Shown here piece after piece: positions 26,716 through 35,334 of a DNA stretch of 64,000 nt (positions within the stretch are counted from its first letter, which is position 1; each line of letters starts with the position of its first letter). This DNA comes from Deltaproteobacteria bacterium (GTDB lineage: Bacteria; Myxococcota; UBA727; VGSZ01). The notes under the pieces are model-generated. The model did no database searches. It was not told where the DNA came from and saw nothing but the letters and a program-made list of their open reading frames with translations. The stretch spans positions 124,001 through 188,000 of the forward strand of contig JACOUT010000013.1 in assembly GCA_016177705.1 (NCBI GenBank), read 5' to 3'. The position numbers were made by a program, and so were the translations under genes.

Positions 26716-27282
26716 ATGGGCACCGAGCGCGTCGTCAAGCTGTTGCGCGGTCATCGGGTCCGCATCGCGCGCGCGCTGGTGCGGCAGACGCGCGCGCTCG
26801 CGCCCCGCTACGAGCAGCTCGACAGCACGGCGCAAGAGCGGAGCTTCATCACGCTGTTGCTCGCCACCGAGCGGCTGCTCGAGCGCGGCGAGGAGGCGCC
26901 GCTGCTCGACGCCGCCAACCACATCGCCGAGATGCGCGCCGCCATGGGCTTCGGCGTCGACGACTTCGCGCTCGCCGCCCTCGGTTTCCTGCCGGTGCTG
27001 CGGCGCTTCATCGTCGAGCATGCGCGCTCGGTCGATGAGGGGCTCGACGACTACGAGGCCTTCGAGTCGATCGCCCTGCCGTTCATCGGGCGCGCCGCCA
27101 CCATCTTCCTCGAGGCCACCGAGGACCCGACCATGCCGAACCAGTTGCGGCCCAAGCCGCCGGCGGCCAAGCGATCCGCGTCGGGCCCGGGGCTGACGCC
27201 GCTGCGCATCGAGCGCGTGACCGGCACCGAAGAGGAAGAGGCCGACTTCAGGAACCACCCGCTGTTCTCGAAGGCGAGCTGA
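26716..27282 (+). CDS. cytoplasmic protein of unknown function
   Basis: 188 residues from ATG 26716 with GAGGG ahead. The first 135 residues are strongly helical and soluble (RVVKLLRGHRVRIARALVRQ, SFITLLLATERLLERGEEAP, LGFLPVLRRFIVEHARSVDE), reminiscent of helical sensor or adaptor bundles. The tail is basic and unstructured, ending FRNHPLFSKAS. No family recognised. Six bases from the convergent sspB gene. Confidence 0.65.
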   Translation: MGTERVVKLLRGHRVRIARALVRQTRALAPRYEQLDSTAQERSFITLLLATERLLERGEEAPLLDAANHIAEMRAAMGFGVDDFALAALGFLPVLRRFIVEHARSVDEGLDDYEAFESIALPFIGRAATIFLEATEDPTMPNQLRPKPPAAKRSASGPGLTPLRIERVTGTEEEEADFRNHPLFSKAS

Positions 27283-27288
27283 GCGGCA

Positions 27289-27948
27289 CTAGTCTCGCGG
27301 CTCCTTGTCATTGGTCGCGTCGCTCTTGACCAGACGCAGGCCGCCGCGCCGCGCCGGCTCCTCCAGTCCAGGCGCGGGCTGCTCGGCCGGTGTGGGCGCG
27401 GCACGCTCTGCGCGCTGCTCCTCCTCGCGCTGCGCGCGCACGTTGCGCAACAGCCGCTCCACCTGCAGCTCGCGCACGCGCTCGAGGTGCTCGACGCTCG
27501 CCTCGGGGAGCTGATCCAGGATCTCGGAGGGCAGCGAACGCGCCCAGGTGAGCCGCTCGTTGTCGACGTGCGAATAGAGCGCGTACACCGCGCTCCAGGG
27601 CACCTCGCAAAAGAAGGGCTGGCGCTGGAACGACAGCGAGGCGCGCACGCCGCGCGCGTCATAGGCGAAGTCGGGCAGGCCGAAGCGCAGCGAGAAGTCG
27701 AGGTTGAGCTGCGGCTCCTCGCCGAAGCGCTGCGGCACCGACACGCCGGGGCGCCGCGCGTCGAGCGTGACCATCACCTTGCCCTTCTCGGCGAAGCGCG
27801 AGAACACCGCGTATTTCTCGGAGGCCGCGGGGTCGACCGGCACGGCGCGCGCGCGAAAGTCGACGCGCACCACGTTGGCGTCGCCGGCGTCGTTCGACGC
27901 GGTGTCCGTGGCTGCGGCGTCAGCGCCGTCGTCGGTCGGCTCGGGCAC
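27289..27948 (-). CDS. sspB: SspB-like ClpXP adaptor
   Basis: 219 residues from GTG 27948; an in-frame ATG at 27987 would add 13 residues. The core matches SspB: VMVTLDARRPGVSVPQRFGE, PQLNLDFSLRFGLPDFAYDA, GVRASLSFQRQPFFCEVPWS and AVYALYS. The Pro-rich disordered tail ends with RGGLRLVK, resembling the ClpX-binding motif at the end of E. coli SspB. SspB tethers ssrA-tagged and other substrates to ClpXP. The N-terminal ~45 residues (Asp/Ala-rich) are an extension. Confidence 0.87.
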   Translation of the reverse strand: MPEPTDDGADAAATDTASNDAGDANVVRVDFRARAVPVDPAASEKYAVFSRFAEKGKVMVTLDARRPGVSVPQRFGEEPQLNLDFSLRFGLPDFAYDARGVRASLSFQRQPFFCEVPWSAVYALYSHVDNERLTWARSLPSEILDQLPEASVEHLERVRELQVERLLRNVRAQREEEQRAERAAPTPAEQPAPGLEEPARRGGLRLVKSDATNDKEPRD

Positions 27949-28027
27949 GGACGCAGGATGACACCGCCGCGCGGGCCCGTCGAGCACCGCCCTTGCGGCG
28001 CGCCCGCTCGCGTCCTACCCGCGCCGC

Positions 28028-28423
28028 ATGACCAGCGAGCCGCTTCGCACCCACGCGCGCATCGATCACGGCCTGTGCGGCGCGCCGCGCACCATCGGCA
28101 TCGGCAGCGCCGAGGTGGAGCTGACGCTGACCGAGGCCATGCGCGTCGACGACACCGGGCTCACGCATGGCGGCTTCACCTTCGGGCTCGCGGATCACGC
28201 GGCCATGCTGGCGGTCAACGAGCCCACCGTGGTGCTGGCGGACGCCTCGATGCGCTTCCTGGCGCCGACCGTGGTCGGCGAGCGTTTGCTGGCACGCGCG
28301 CACGTCAGCGATGGCGTCGGTAAGCGCCGCACGGTGCAGGTCGAGGTGCTGTGCGGCGACAACAAGGTCGCCGAGGGCACCTTCTCGTGCGCGGTGCCGT
28401 CGCGCCACGTGCTGCAGCGCTGA
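28028..28423 (+). CDS. PaaI-family hotdog thioesterase
   Basis: 131 residues from ATG 28028. Single hotdog domain: VDDTGLTHGGFTFGLADHAAMLAVNE has the HGG-x4-LAD helix motif of PaaI-type enzymes, then ADASMRFLAPTVVGERLLARAHV and VQVEVLCGDNKVAEGTFSCAV. It probably hydrolyses acyl-CoA or arylacetyl-CoA thioesters. No phenylacetate genes are nearby. Divergent from sspB, convergent with the exporter gene (13-base gap). Confidence 0.87.
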   Translation: MTSEPLRTHARIDHGLCGAPRTIGIGSAEVELTLTEAMRVDDTGLTHGGFTFGLADHAAMLAVNEPTVVLADASMRFLAPTVVGERLLARAHVSDGVGKRRTVQVEVLCGDNKVAEGTFSCAVPSRHVLQR

Positions 28424-28436
28424 CGACGCCGGCGAG

Positions 28437-30233
28437 CTACGCCGCCACCAGTTGGTGCTCGACCAGCGTGCGGTAGATGCCAGGGCGCGCCACCAGCGCG
28501 TCGTGCGAGCCGACGTCGACCACACGGCCGCGATCGAGCACCACGATGCGATCGGCGTCCTTCACCGTCGAGAGGCGATGCGCGATCACGATGGTGGTGC
28601 GCCCCTTCATCAGGGTCTGCAAGGCCTCGTGCACCAGCGCCTCGCTCTCGCCGTCGAGCGAGGAGGTCGCCTCGTCGAGGATCAGGATGCGCGGGTCGGC
28701 CAGGAGCGCGCGCGCGATGGCGATGCGCTGGCGCTGCCCACCCGAGAGCTTGACGCCGCGCTCGCCGATGCGTGTCTGGTAGCCCTCCGGGAACGCCGCC
28801 ACGAACTCGTGCGCGTGCGCCAGGCCGGCGGCGCGCTCGATCTGCTCCGTGGACGCCTCGGGCCGCGCGTAGGCGATGTTCTCGGCCACGGTGCCGGAGA
28901 ACAGCACGGGCTCCTGCGCCACGATGGCCAGGCGGCCGCGCAGCTCGGCCAAGCGCGCGTGGCGCACGTCGACGCCGTCGACCAGCACGCGCCCCTCGTC
29001 GACGTCGAAGAAGCGGTAGAGCAGCGCGGCCAAGGTCGACTTGCCGGCACCCGAGCGGCCGACGACAGCGAGCGTCTCGCCCGCGGCGACCTCGATGGAG
29101 ACGTCGTCGAGCACGCGCGCGTCCTTGCGCGTCGGGTACGTGAAGGTGACGCGCTCGAACGACACGGTGCCGATCGGCGGCGGCAGCGCGGTCGGCTCGG
29201 ACGGATCGCGGATCTCCGGCTCGCGGTCGACGATCTCGAACAGGCGCGTGGTGGCGCCCGCGGCCGACTGCAGCGAGCCCCACAGGCTTGCGAGCCCGCC
29301 GAGCGAGAACGCCACCATGCTGCTGTAGAGCATGAAGGCGGTCAGATCGCCGGCGCTCATGGTGCCGGCGATGATGGCGCGCCCGCCGAGCCAGAGCATG
29401 GTGGCGATGGCGAGCCAGCCCGACAGGCTCATGGTGGCGATGAACAACCCTCGCCACGACGATAGGCGTACGGCGGCGCCGAAGAAATCGTCGACGCGCG
29501 CGCCGTAGCTCTTCACCTCGTGCGGCTCGCGCCGGAAGGCCTGCACGGTGGCGATGGCGCCGACCGCCTCCTGCGCCTGCGCGGACGACTCCGCGAGCTT
29601 GTCCTGCACCGTGACGCTCATCTTGCGGATGCGCTTGCCGAAGCCGAAGGTCAGCACCAGCAGGGGCGGCACCACCGCCAACATGGCGAGCGTGAGCTGC
29701 CAGCTCTGCACGAACAGCAGCACGAGCCCGCCCACCAGCGTCACGATCTCGCGCAGCGCCATCGACAGCTCGCCGCTGACGATGCCCTGCACGGTGGCGA
29801 CGTCCGCCGCCAGGCGCCCGGTCAGCTCGCCCGAGGGTTTGTCGTGGAAGAAGGCGAGCGGCTGCTCGAGCAGACGACGATAGACGCGCGCGCGCAGGTC
29901 GGCGACCACGCGCTCGCCGAGCCAGGACATCAGGTAGTGGCGCAGCCAGGTGGCGCCCGCGTTGACGATGAAGACGCCCGCCACCGCCAGCGCCAGCAGG
30001 TCGAGCGACGCGGTGCCGAGCCCCGCCACGCTGGCGTCGACCGCCCGGCGCGCCGCCTGCGGGTAGACCAGCGTCAGGGCGCTGCCGAGCAGCAGCACCG
30101 CGGTGGCGGCGGCGAAGCGCGCCCGGTAGGGCCAGACCAGCGGCAACAGGCGGCGCAGCACGGTGACGCGCTTGAGCTGCTCGCGCGGCGTGCCGCCCTG
30201 ATCCTGCTCGCGGCGGTAGCGGCGGGTGGACAT
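28437..30233 (-). CDS. MsbA-type ABC exporter (fused membrane and ATPase domains)
   Basis: 598 residues from ATG 30233. Six membrane helices in residues 28-330, then a nucleotide-binding domain: VVGRSGAGKSTLAALLYRFF (Walker A), IVAQEPVLFSGTVAENIAYA, signature VKLSGGQRQRIAIARALL, Walker B ILILDEATSSLD and IVIAHRLST. This is a homodimeric half-exporter of the B-subfamily, like MsbA, BmrA or LmrA, exporting lipids or drugs. Specificity cannot be read. It diverges from the hydrolase gene at 30291 across 57 bases with an inverted repeat. Confidence 0.92.
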   Translation of the reverse strand: MSTRRYRREQDQGGTPREQLKRVTVLRRLLPLVWPYRARFAAATAVLLLGSALTLVYPQAARRAVDASVAGLGTASLDLLALAVAGVFIVNAGATWLRHYLMSWLGERVVADLRARVYRRLLEQPLAFFHDKPSGELTGRLAADVATVQGIVSGELSMALREIVTLVGGLVLLFVQSWQLTLAMLAVVPPLLVLTFGFGKRIRKMSVTVQDKLAESSAQAQEAVGAIATVQAFRREPHEVKSYGARVDDFFGAAVRLSSWRGLFIATMSLSGWLAIATMLWLGGRAIIAGTMSAGDLTAFMLYSSMVAFSLGGLASLWGSLQSAAGATTRLFEIVDREPEIRDPSEPTALPPPIGTVSFERVTFTYPTRKDARVLDDVSIEVAAGETLAVVGRSGAGKSTLAALLYRFFDVDEGRVLVDGVDVRHARLAELRGRLAIVAQEPVLFSGTVAENIAYARPEASTEQIERAAGLAHAHEFVAAFPEGYQTRIGERGVKLSGGQRQRIAIARALLADPRILILDEATSSLDGESEALVHEALQTLMKGRTTIVIAHRLSTVKDADRIVVLDRGRVVDVGSHDALVARPGIYRTLVEHQLVAA

Positions 30234-30242
30234 CGGGTGGTT

Positions 30243-30281
30243 GTAGCAGCGTCGCGGGAAACGGCAGACGCGCGCTGCTAC
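30243..30281. promoter_or_regulatory. 9-bp inverted repeat between divergent exporter and hydrolase genes
   Basis: GTAGCAGCG (30243-30251) and CGCTGCTAC (30273-30281) are perfect inverted copies separated by 21 bases, in the 57-base gap between the two divergent start codons. The right arm ends nine bases before the ATG at 30291, the left arm begins nine bases from the ATG at 30233; the nearly symmetric placement suggests a shared operator for a dimeric repressor. Confidence 0.5.
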
Positions 30282-30290
30282 CATGGCCCC

Positions 30291-31019
30291 ATGCCCCGCA
30301 CGCGCGTGCCCGCCGCACCCGGCATCTTTCAGGTCGGCACCGCCGTCGCCAACGTGTGGCTGATGGTCGACGGCGACGGCAGCCGCGTGCTGGTCGACAC
30401 CGGCCACCGCACCGAGCGCGCGCTGTTGGCCGCAGGCCTGGCGCGGCACGGTGTGCGCAAGCCGGGCGACCTCGACCTCGTGCTCTTGACCCACCGACAC
30501 TGCGACCACGCCGGCAACGCCACCTGGCTGCGCGAGCGCTTCGATTGCGCGGTCGCCTGCCACGCCGCCGATCGCGCGGCGCTCGAAGGCGCGGTGCGCC
30601 CTGCCCGGCTGGGCGGCCGCGGCGCACCGGCGGTGTACGACGCGCTCGCTCGCATCGAGGACTCCTTCCCCGCGCGCACCACCGTCGATCACACCTTCGC
30701 CGACGGCGCCGTCGAGCGCGGCTTCGAGGTCATCCACGTCGGCGGCCACACCGACGGTTCGGTGCTGCTGTTCCACCGCGCCAGCGCCACCTTGTTCACC
30801 GGCGACGCGCTCATCACCGGACCGCCGGTGCAGCGCGTGGTGGTGCGCCCGCGCCTGGCCTACCGGGCCTTCTCCGACGACGCGAGCGAGTGTCGGGCCA
30901 ACACCGTGCGCTACCTGCGCGCGCGCCCGCGCGTCGCCCGCGTGTGCGCTGGGCATGGCCCGATGCTGACGACCGACGTCGACCGGCACCTGTCGCGCCT
31001 GGCACCCGCCGCACCCTGA
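30291..31019 (+). CDS. metallo-beta-lactamase-fold hydrolase
   Basis: 242 residues from ATG 30291. Zinc motif THRHCDHAG (about 66-74; H-x-H-x-D-H type), further ligands in HVGGHTDGSVLL and the Asp in LFTGDALITG, and a late CAGHGPML. The family includes glyoxalase II-like and other thioester or lactone hydrolases; the substrate is unknown. Shares a divergent promoter region with the exporter gene, which hints at a joint efflux/detoxification response. Confidence 0.88.
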   Translation: MPRTRVPAAPGIFQVGTAVANVWLMVDGDGSRVLVDTGHRTERALLAAGLARHGVRKPGDLDLVLLTHRHCDHAGNATWLRERFDCAVACHAADRAALEGAVRPARLGGRGAPAVYDALARIEDSFPARTTVDHTFADGAVERGFEVIHVGGHTDGSVLLFHRASATLFTGDALITGPPVQRVVVRPRLAYRAFSDDASECRANTVRYLRARPRVARVCAGHGPMLTTDVDRHLSRLAPAAP

Positions 31020-31025
31020 TGCCGC

Positions 31026-31982
31026 TCAGCGGGTCGCAGGCGCCATTGGTTGCGCGGTCTTGATGCCCGGCATGGCCCGCAACTGCTCGAGCGCGTAGCC
31101 CTCGGACGACGGCAGCCGCAGCTTGAGCACCACCGCGCCGCTCGCCGGCTGGTGCTTGACCAGGTCGGCGTCGACCTCGCGCGCGATGGCGTCGAGCCAG
31201 CGTGAGCCGACCGACGGCTCGATGAGCAGCCGCAGGCAGCCGGGCGGCGCTGTGCCGCTCGCCGCCGTGCAGGCGCCGGTGTCGAGGTCGGCGCGCGGCG
31301 GCTCCACCCCAATCAGCTCGACGTCCACCACCTCGGGCGGTCGCGCTTCGTAGTGCAGCTCGATGGGGCCGCGTTGCGCGAACGCCGGCACGCTGACGTA
31401 GACCTCGCCCCCCTGGATGGTGTGCTCGGCCACCAGGCCGCCCACCAGCACGCGGTCGAGGCCGCGCGGATCCGCCGCCGACACCCCCACGATGTCCCGT
31501 GGGCGCGCCGGACGGCGCTGACCCCGCAGCGCCCGTGGTCGGTCGATGTCGAAGGCGACCGAGAGCTGGAAGACCGAGCGCGCGTCCCGCGCGACGGACG
31601 ACAGCTCGAGCAACAGCTCGCTGGCGGCGGGCGGGCGGGCCCAGAGGCGGCCTCGGCGGTCGGCGCGGCGGATGCGCTGGCCCTCGGCGTTGCGCAGCAC
31701 CGCCAGCGGCACGGGCCCGTGGATCGGCTCGATGGCGATGAGCACCGTGCCCTTGTGCGGCACCAGAATGCGGTACCGCGAGCGCCCCGCGCCAGCCACA
31801 CTCCCGACCAGGACGGCCCCCTCGGCCGTCGCCTCGATGGGCGCGGAGGCGTTGGGCGGCGCGACGGGGGACGCCGCCGCGGCCGCCAGCAGGAGCAGGT
31901 GGTTCGGCCCCACGGCGGCACCATAGCCCGGCGCCAAGGGGGCACCCGGCCCCCTCACCGGACCTTTACTTACATAGCTCAC
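31026..31982 (-). CDS. secreted protein of unknown function
   Basis: Up to 318 residues from GTG 31982; an in-frame GTG at 31913 would give 295 residues starting just before LLLLAAAAASPVAPP, so the true start is uncertain and neither has a clear ribosome site. The hydrophobic stretch points to export. The mature part is beta-rich (GSVAGAGRSRYRILVPHKGT, PVPLAVLRNAEGQRIRRADR, a pattern like pre-peptidase C-terminal domains) followed by an alpha/beta region ending KLRLPSSEGYALEQLRAMPG. Two Cys (GACTAASGTAPPGC) may form a disulfide. No recognised family. Confidence 0.6.
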   Translation of the reverse strand: MSYVSKGPVRGPGAPLAPGYGAAVGPNHLLLLAAAAASPVAPPNASAPIEATAEGAVLVGSVAGAGRSRYRILVPHKGTVLIAIEPIHGPVPLAVLRNAEGQRIRRADRRGRLWARPPAASELLLELSSVARDARSVFQLSVAFDIDRPRALRGQRRPARPRDIVGVSAADPRGLDRVLVGGLVAEHTIQGGEVYVSVPAFAQRGPIELHYEARPPEVVDVELIGVEPPRADLDTGACTAASGTAPPGCLRLLIEPSVGSRWLDAIAREVDADLVKHQPASGAVVLKLRLPSSEGYALEQLRAMPGIKTAQPMAPATR

Positions 31983-32032
31983 TACAGCCCGCGTCGTTGC
32001 CCCAAGAGTCGAGGCGCCCTAAGGAGCGCCGC

Positions 32033-32791
32033 ATGACCAAGAACAAGTTCTCGCTCGTGGGCAAGGTCGCGATCGTCACCGGCGCCAGCCGCGGCATCGG
32101 CCGCGCCATCGCCACCGACCTGGCCGCCGCCGGCGCACGCGTAGTGGTGTCGAGCCGCAAGCAGGAGGGCGTCGACGAGGCCGCTGCCGCCATCCGCGCC
32201 GACGGCGGCGAGGCGCTGGCGGTCGCGTGCCACGTCGGCAAGGCGGAGCAACGCAAGGCGCTGGTCGAGCGCACGCTCGCCACCTGGGGCCGCATCGACG
32301 TGCTGGTCAACAACGCCGCCACCAACCTGGCCTTCTCGCCCGCGCTCCAGATCGAGGAGAGCGTGTTCGACAAGATCATGGAGGTGAACGCCAAGGGCCC
32401 CTTCGAGCTGGCCAAGGCCTGCTACGAGGCGCTGCAGCAGGCGAAGGGCTCGGTCATCAACATCGCCAGCGTCGAGGGGGTGCGGCCGGCGCGCATGATG
32501 AGCGCGTACGCCGCCTCCAAGGCCGCGCTCATCTCCCTCACCAAGTCGCTGGCGCAGGAGTGGAGCCCAGACGTCCGCGTCAACGTCATCTGCCCCGGGC
32601 TGACGCGCACCAAGTTCGCCGAGCCGCTCTGGTCCAACGACGACATCGTGCGCGAGGTGGTGAGCCGGGTGCCGCTGCAGCGCATCGCCGAGCCCGAGGA
32701 GATCTCGGGGCTCGCCGTGTTCTTGGCGAGCGACGCCGCGAGCTACTGCACGGGCACCGCCTTCAACGTCGACGGCGGCTACCTGATCTGA
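32033..32791 (+). CDS. short-chain dehydrogenase/reductase
   Basis: 252 residues; ATG 32033 with AAGGAG seven bases upstream. Classical SDR: TGASRGIG (16-23), VLVNNAATN, the Ser in NIASVEGVRPARM, YAASKAALISL (Tyr-x3-Lys), and a C-terminal YCTGTAFNVDGGYLI. Resembles FabG and DHRS4/glucose-dehydrogenase-like enzymes. NAD(P)H-dependent; substrate unknown. A 9-bp stem hairpin follows the stop. Confidence 0.92.
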   Translation: MTKNKFSLVGKVAIVTGASRGIGRAIATDLAAAGARVVVSSRKQEGVDEAAAAIRADGGEALAVACHVGKAEQRKALVERTLATWGRIDVLVNNAATNLAFSPALQIEESVFDKIMEVNAKGPFELAKACYEALQQAKGSVINIASVEGVRPARMMSAYAASKAALISLTKSLAQEWSPDVRVNVICPGLTRTKFAEPLWSNDDIVREVVSRVPLQRIAEPEEISGLAVFLASDAASYCTGTAFNVDGGYLI

Positions 32792-32792
32792 C

Positions 32793-32818
32793 GGGCATCC
32801 GTCGATCGTCGGATGCCC
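32793..32818 (+). terminator. strong hairpin directly after the SDR gene
   Basis: GGGCATCCG (32793-32801), loop TCGATCGT, CGGATGCCC (32810-32818): a perfect 9-bp stem starting two bases after the stop codon. There is no T-run, so it may act as a 3' stabiliser or as a Rho-assisted terminator rather than an intrinsic one. Confidence 0.45.
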
Positions 32819-32863
32819 CACCGGGCGCGCGCACCAACAATCCAGCACGGGGACGGGTGCACC

Positions 32864-33754
32864 ATGAGCGACGACGAGGCCGGCGAGGAAGGGATCCGAC
32901 GGGTCGTGCGCACGCAGAGCCCGATCACGCTGCGCTCCCACGAGTTCTTCCTGCTCGCCACCGGGCCGATTCGGCGCGCCTTCTTGAAGCGCCAGGTGCT
33001 GGCCGACGCCGGCGTCGACAGCGGGCCGGTAGCGCTCAACCCGACCGGGCCCATCTGGTTCCTGCTGGGCGTCATCACGCTGATCGCCGCCATCACCATC
33101 ACCGCGCTCATCGTCGACCGCCGCGCCAAAGGCGAGGAGGCCGCACACCTGCAGGTGGAGGTCGACCGCATGGCGTCGACCAACATGGATCAGGCGTCGC
33201 GCATCGGCGCGCTCGAGCAGGAGAAGGCCTCGCTCGCCGCCGCGGAGATCAAAAAGACCGCGGACGCCGCCGCGCGCGTGCAGCAGTGGCGCGCCGCGGT
33301 GGCACCGGCGCTGCAAGCCGAGCTGGCGCGCGTCAACGCCAAGCTGGTCGACGACGGCGACAAGCTCGACATCCAACTCGACGACGACCTGCTGTTCGAC
33401 GGCACCCGCACCGAGCTGCGCGCCGGCGGCGAGGAGGTGCTGACGCGCCTGGGCGCCGTGCTGGCCACGCTCGACGTCGCGGTGGACGTGGTCGGCCACA
33501 CCGACGACCACACGGCGCGCCGCCGCCGCGAGGAGGGCGAGCCGCCGCGCTGGGCGCCGAGCGAGAGCCTGTGGGGCCTGGCGGCGGCGCGCGCCACGCT
33601 GGCGGCGCGCGTGCTCATCGAGCAGGGCGAGGTGCCGGCGGGGCGGGTCACGGTGGTGGCGCGCGGCAAGGAAGACCCACTGACGTCGAACTGCGGCCCG
33701 CAGCGCCGCGCCAAGAACCGCCGTCTCGAGCTGACGCTGCGGCCGTTGCAGTAG
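32864..33754 (+). CDS. inner-membrane OmpA/MotB-like protein
   Basis: 296 residues from ATG 32864. A ~60-residue cytoplasmic N-terminus (with LRSHEFFLLATGPIRRAFLK), one membrane helix (62-85, GPIWFLLGVITLIAAITITA), a coiled coil (95-150), then an OmpA-like peptidoglycan-binding domain: DDDLLFDGTRTELRAGGEEVL, VDVVGHTDDH, ESLWGLAAARATLAARVLIE and a late NRRLELTLRP. The layout is like MotB or secretion-system anchors, but no MotA/TolQ-like gene adjoins. Convergent with tesB. Confidence 0.85.
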   Translation: MSDDEAGEEGIRRVVRTQSPITLRSHEFFLLATGPIRRAFLKRQVLADAGVDSGPVALNPTGPIWFLLGVITLIAAITITALIVDRRAKGEEAAHLQVEVDRMASTNMDQASRIGALEQEKASLAAAEIKKTADAAARVQQWRAAVAPALQAELARVNAKLVDDGDKLDIQLDDDLLFDGTRTELRAGGEEVLTRLGAVLATLDVAVDVVGHTDDHTARRRREEGEPPRWAPSESLWGLAAARATLAARVLIEQGEVPAGRVTVVARGKEDPLTSNCGPQRRAKNRRLELTLRPLQ

Positions 33755-33760
33755 CCTCGA

Positions 33761-34633
33761 TCAGCTTCGTCGGCGGATCAGGCCTTCCTGAGCGGTCGAC
33801 GCCACCAGCGTGCCGTCGCGCGAGAACACGCTACCGAGCACCAGGCCGCGCGCGCCCGACGCCGAGGGGCTGTGCATGCAGTGCAGCACGCCCTCGTCGA
33901 GGCGGAAGGGCCGGTGGAACCACATGATGTGGTCGATGCTCGCCACCTGCATCGCGGGGTCGACCCAGGTGGCGCCGTGCGGGCGCATCGCCGTCGTCAT
34001 GAACGAGAAGTCCGAGCAGTAGGCGAGCAGGTAGCGGTGCAGCGCCGGGTTGTCCGGCAGCACGCCCGAGGCCCGCAGCCAGACCGCGTGATCGGGACTC
34101 TTCTTCTCGGGACGGAAGGAGTCGACCGGGTCGACCGGGATGACGTCGATGGGCCGTTCGGCGAGCGCACGGCTGCGAAAGTCGGCCGGGATCTTGTCGG
34201 CGTGGCGCCGCCACAGCTCGAGCTCGGTCACCAGGCCGTCGTCGGGGCCGCGCACGCCCTGCGGCATCGGGTCGGCGTGCTCGAAGCCGGGCTCGTCCTG
34301 CTGAAACGACGCCGACATGTTGAAGATCGGCCGCCCGCCCTGCACGCCCACCACGCGGCGCGTGGCGAAGCTCTTGCCGTCCCTGATGCGGTCGACCTCG
34401 TAGACGATGGGGCGCGAAGCGTCGCCCGGGCGCAGAAAGTACGAGTGCAGTGAGTGCACGTGCCGATCGGGCGGCACGGTCTGCGTCGCCGCCGAAAGCG
34501 CCTGGCCGATCACCTGACCGCCGAACACCTGCCCCCAGCCGAGGTCCTGGCTGCGGCCGCGGAACAGGTCGGCTTCGATGCGCTCGAGCGCCAGCAGGTC
34601 GATCAGCTCGTCGAGCACGCCCTTGGTCGTCAT
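33761..34633 (-). CDS. tesB: acyl-CoA thioesterase II (TesB)
   Basis: 290 residues from ATG 34633, the family's usual length. Double-hotdog: LFRGRSQDLGWGQVFGGQVIGQAL, VHSLHSYFLRPGD, GKSFATRRVVGVQGGRPIFN in the first half; the second half has AYCSDFSFMTTAMRPHG, ASIDHIMWFHRPFRLDEG and HCMHSPSASGARGLVLGSVF. It hydrolyses medium/long acyl-CoAs. Eight bases after the pxpA stop, so it appears to end the 38.6-33.8 kb run. Confidence 0.94.
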   Translation of the reverse strand: MTTKGVLDELIDLLALERIEADLFRGRSQDLGWGQVFGGQVIGQALSAATQTVPPDRHVHSLHSYFLRPGDASRPIVYEVDRIRDGKSFATRRVVGVQGGRPIFNMSASFQQDEPGFEHADPMPQGVRGPDDGLVTELELWRRHADKIPADFRSRALAERPIDVIPVDPVDSFRPEKKSPDHAVWLRASGVLPDNPALHRYLLAYCSDFSFMTTAMRPHGATWVDPAMQVASIDHIMWFHRPFRLDEGVLHCMHSPSASGARGLVLGSVFSRDGTLVASTAQEGLIRRRS

Positions 34634-34641
34634 GCGCTCTC

Positions 34642-35334
34642 CTACCGTCGCGGGCCGAGCGCGTCACGTGCCGCGCGCGCGATGGCGAGCGCGTTCGGGG
34701 TGTCGCCGTGGACGCACAGCGTGTCGAGGTCGCCGCGCGCGGCCAGGCGCGTCGCCTGGGCCGCCGCCAGACCGGCGTCGGCAACGAGCGCGCCGGGCTG
34801 GTCGCGCGGCACCAAGCGGCCGTGCCGATCGTAGCTGCGGTCGGCGAACCCCTCGGCCAGCACGCGCGCGCCCCGAGCGCGCAGCGCGGCGGCGGTGGTG
34901 GCGCCGGCGATGAGCACCAGCGGCACGTCGAGGCCGGCGGCGCGCACCGCGCGCAGCAGCACGAGCGCCCATGCCTCGTCATCGGCGGCCACGTGGTAGA
35001 GCGCGCCGTGCGGCTTGACGTGCGCGATGGCCACGCGCGCGTCGTCGCACACCGCGCGCAGCGCGAGCAGTTGCGCGCGCACCGCCGCCTCGACGTCCCC
35101 GGGCGCCGCCGTGATGGGCGCGCGGCCGAAGCCCAAGCGATCGGCGGTGCTCGGGTGCGCCCCCACGGCGACGCCGAGCGCGCGGCACTGCGCCACCGTG
35201 CGCGCCATGGTGTCGAGGTCGCCGGCGTGCCCGCCGCACGCGACGTTGGCGTCGTCGACCAGCGCGAGCAGCGCCTGCTGGCGGCCGTCAGCGAGCGCGG
35301 CTGCGTCCTCACCGACATCAGCGTTCAACCGCAT
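34642..35334 (-). CDS. pxpA: 5-oxoprolinase subunit A (LamB/YcsF family)
   Basis: 230 residues from ATG 35334, overlapping pxpC by 10 bases. Family motifs in order: RLNADVGED, NVACGGHAGD, VGAHPSTADRLGFGR, AHVKPHGALYH, AEGFADRSYDRHGRLVPRDQ and CVHGDTPNA. With PxpB and PxpC it performs ATP-dependent opening of 5-oxoproline (pyroglutamate) to glutamate. Slightly shorter than the ~245-residue norm. Confidence 0.94.
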   Translation of the reverse strand: MRLNADVGEDAAALADGRQQALLALVDDANVACGGHAGDLDTMARTVAQCRALGVAVGAHPSTADRLGFGRAPITAAPGDVEAAVRAQLLALRAVCDDARVAIAHVKPHGALYHVAADDEAWALVLLRAVRAAGLDVPLVLIAGATTAAALRARGARVLAEGFADRSYDRHGRLVPRDQPGALVADAGLAAAQATRLAARGDLDTLCVHGDTPNALAIARAARDALGPRR

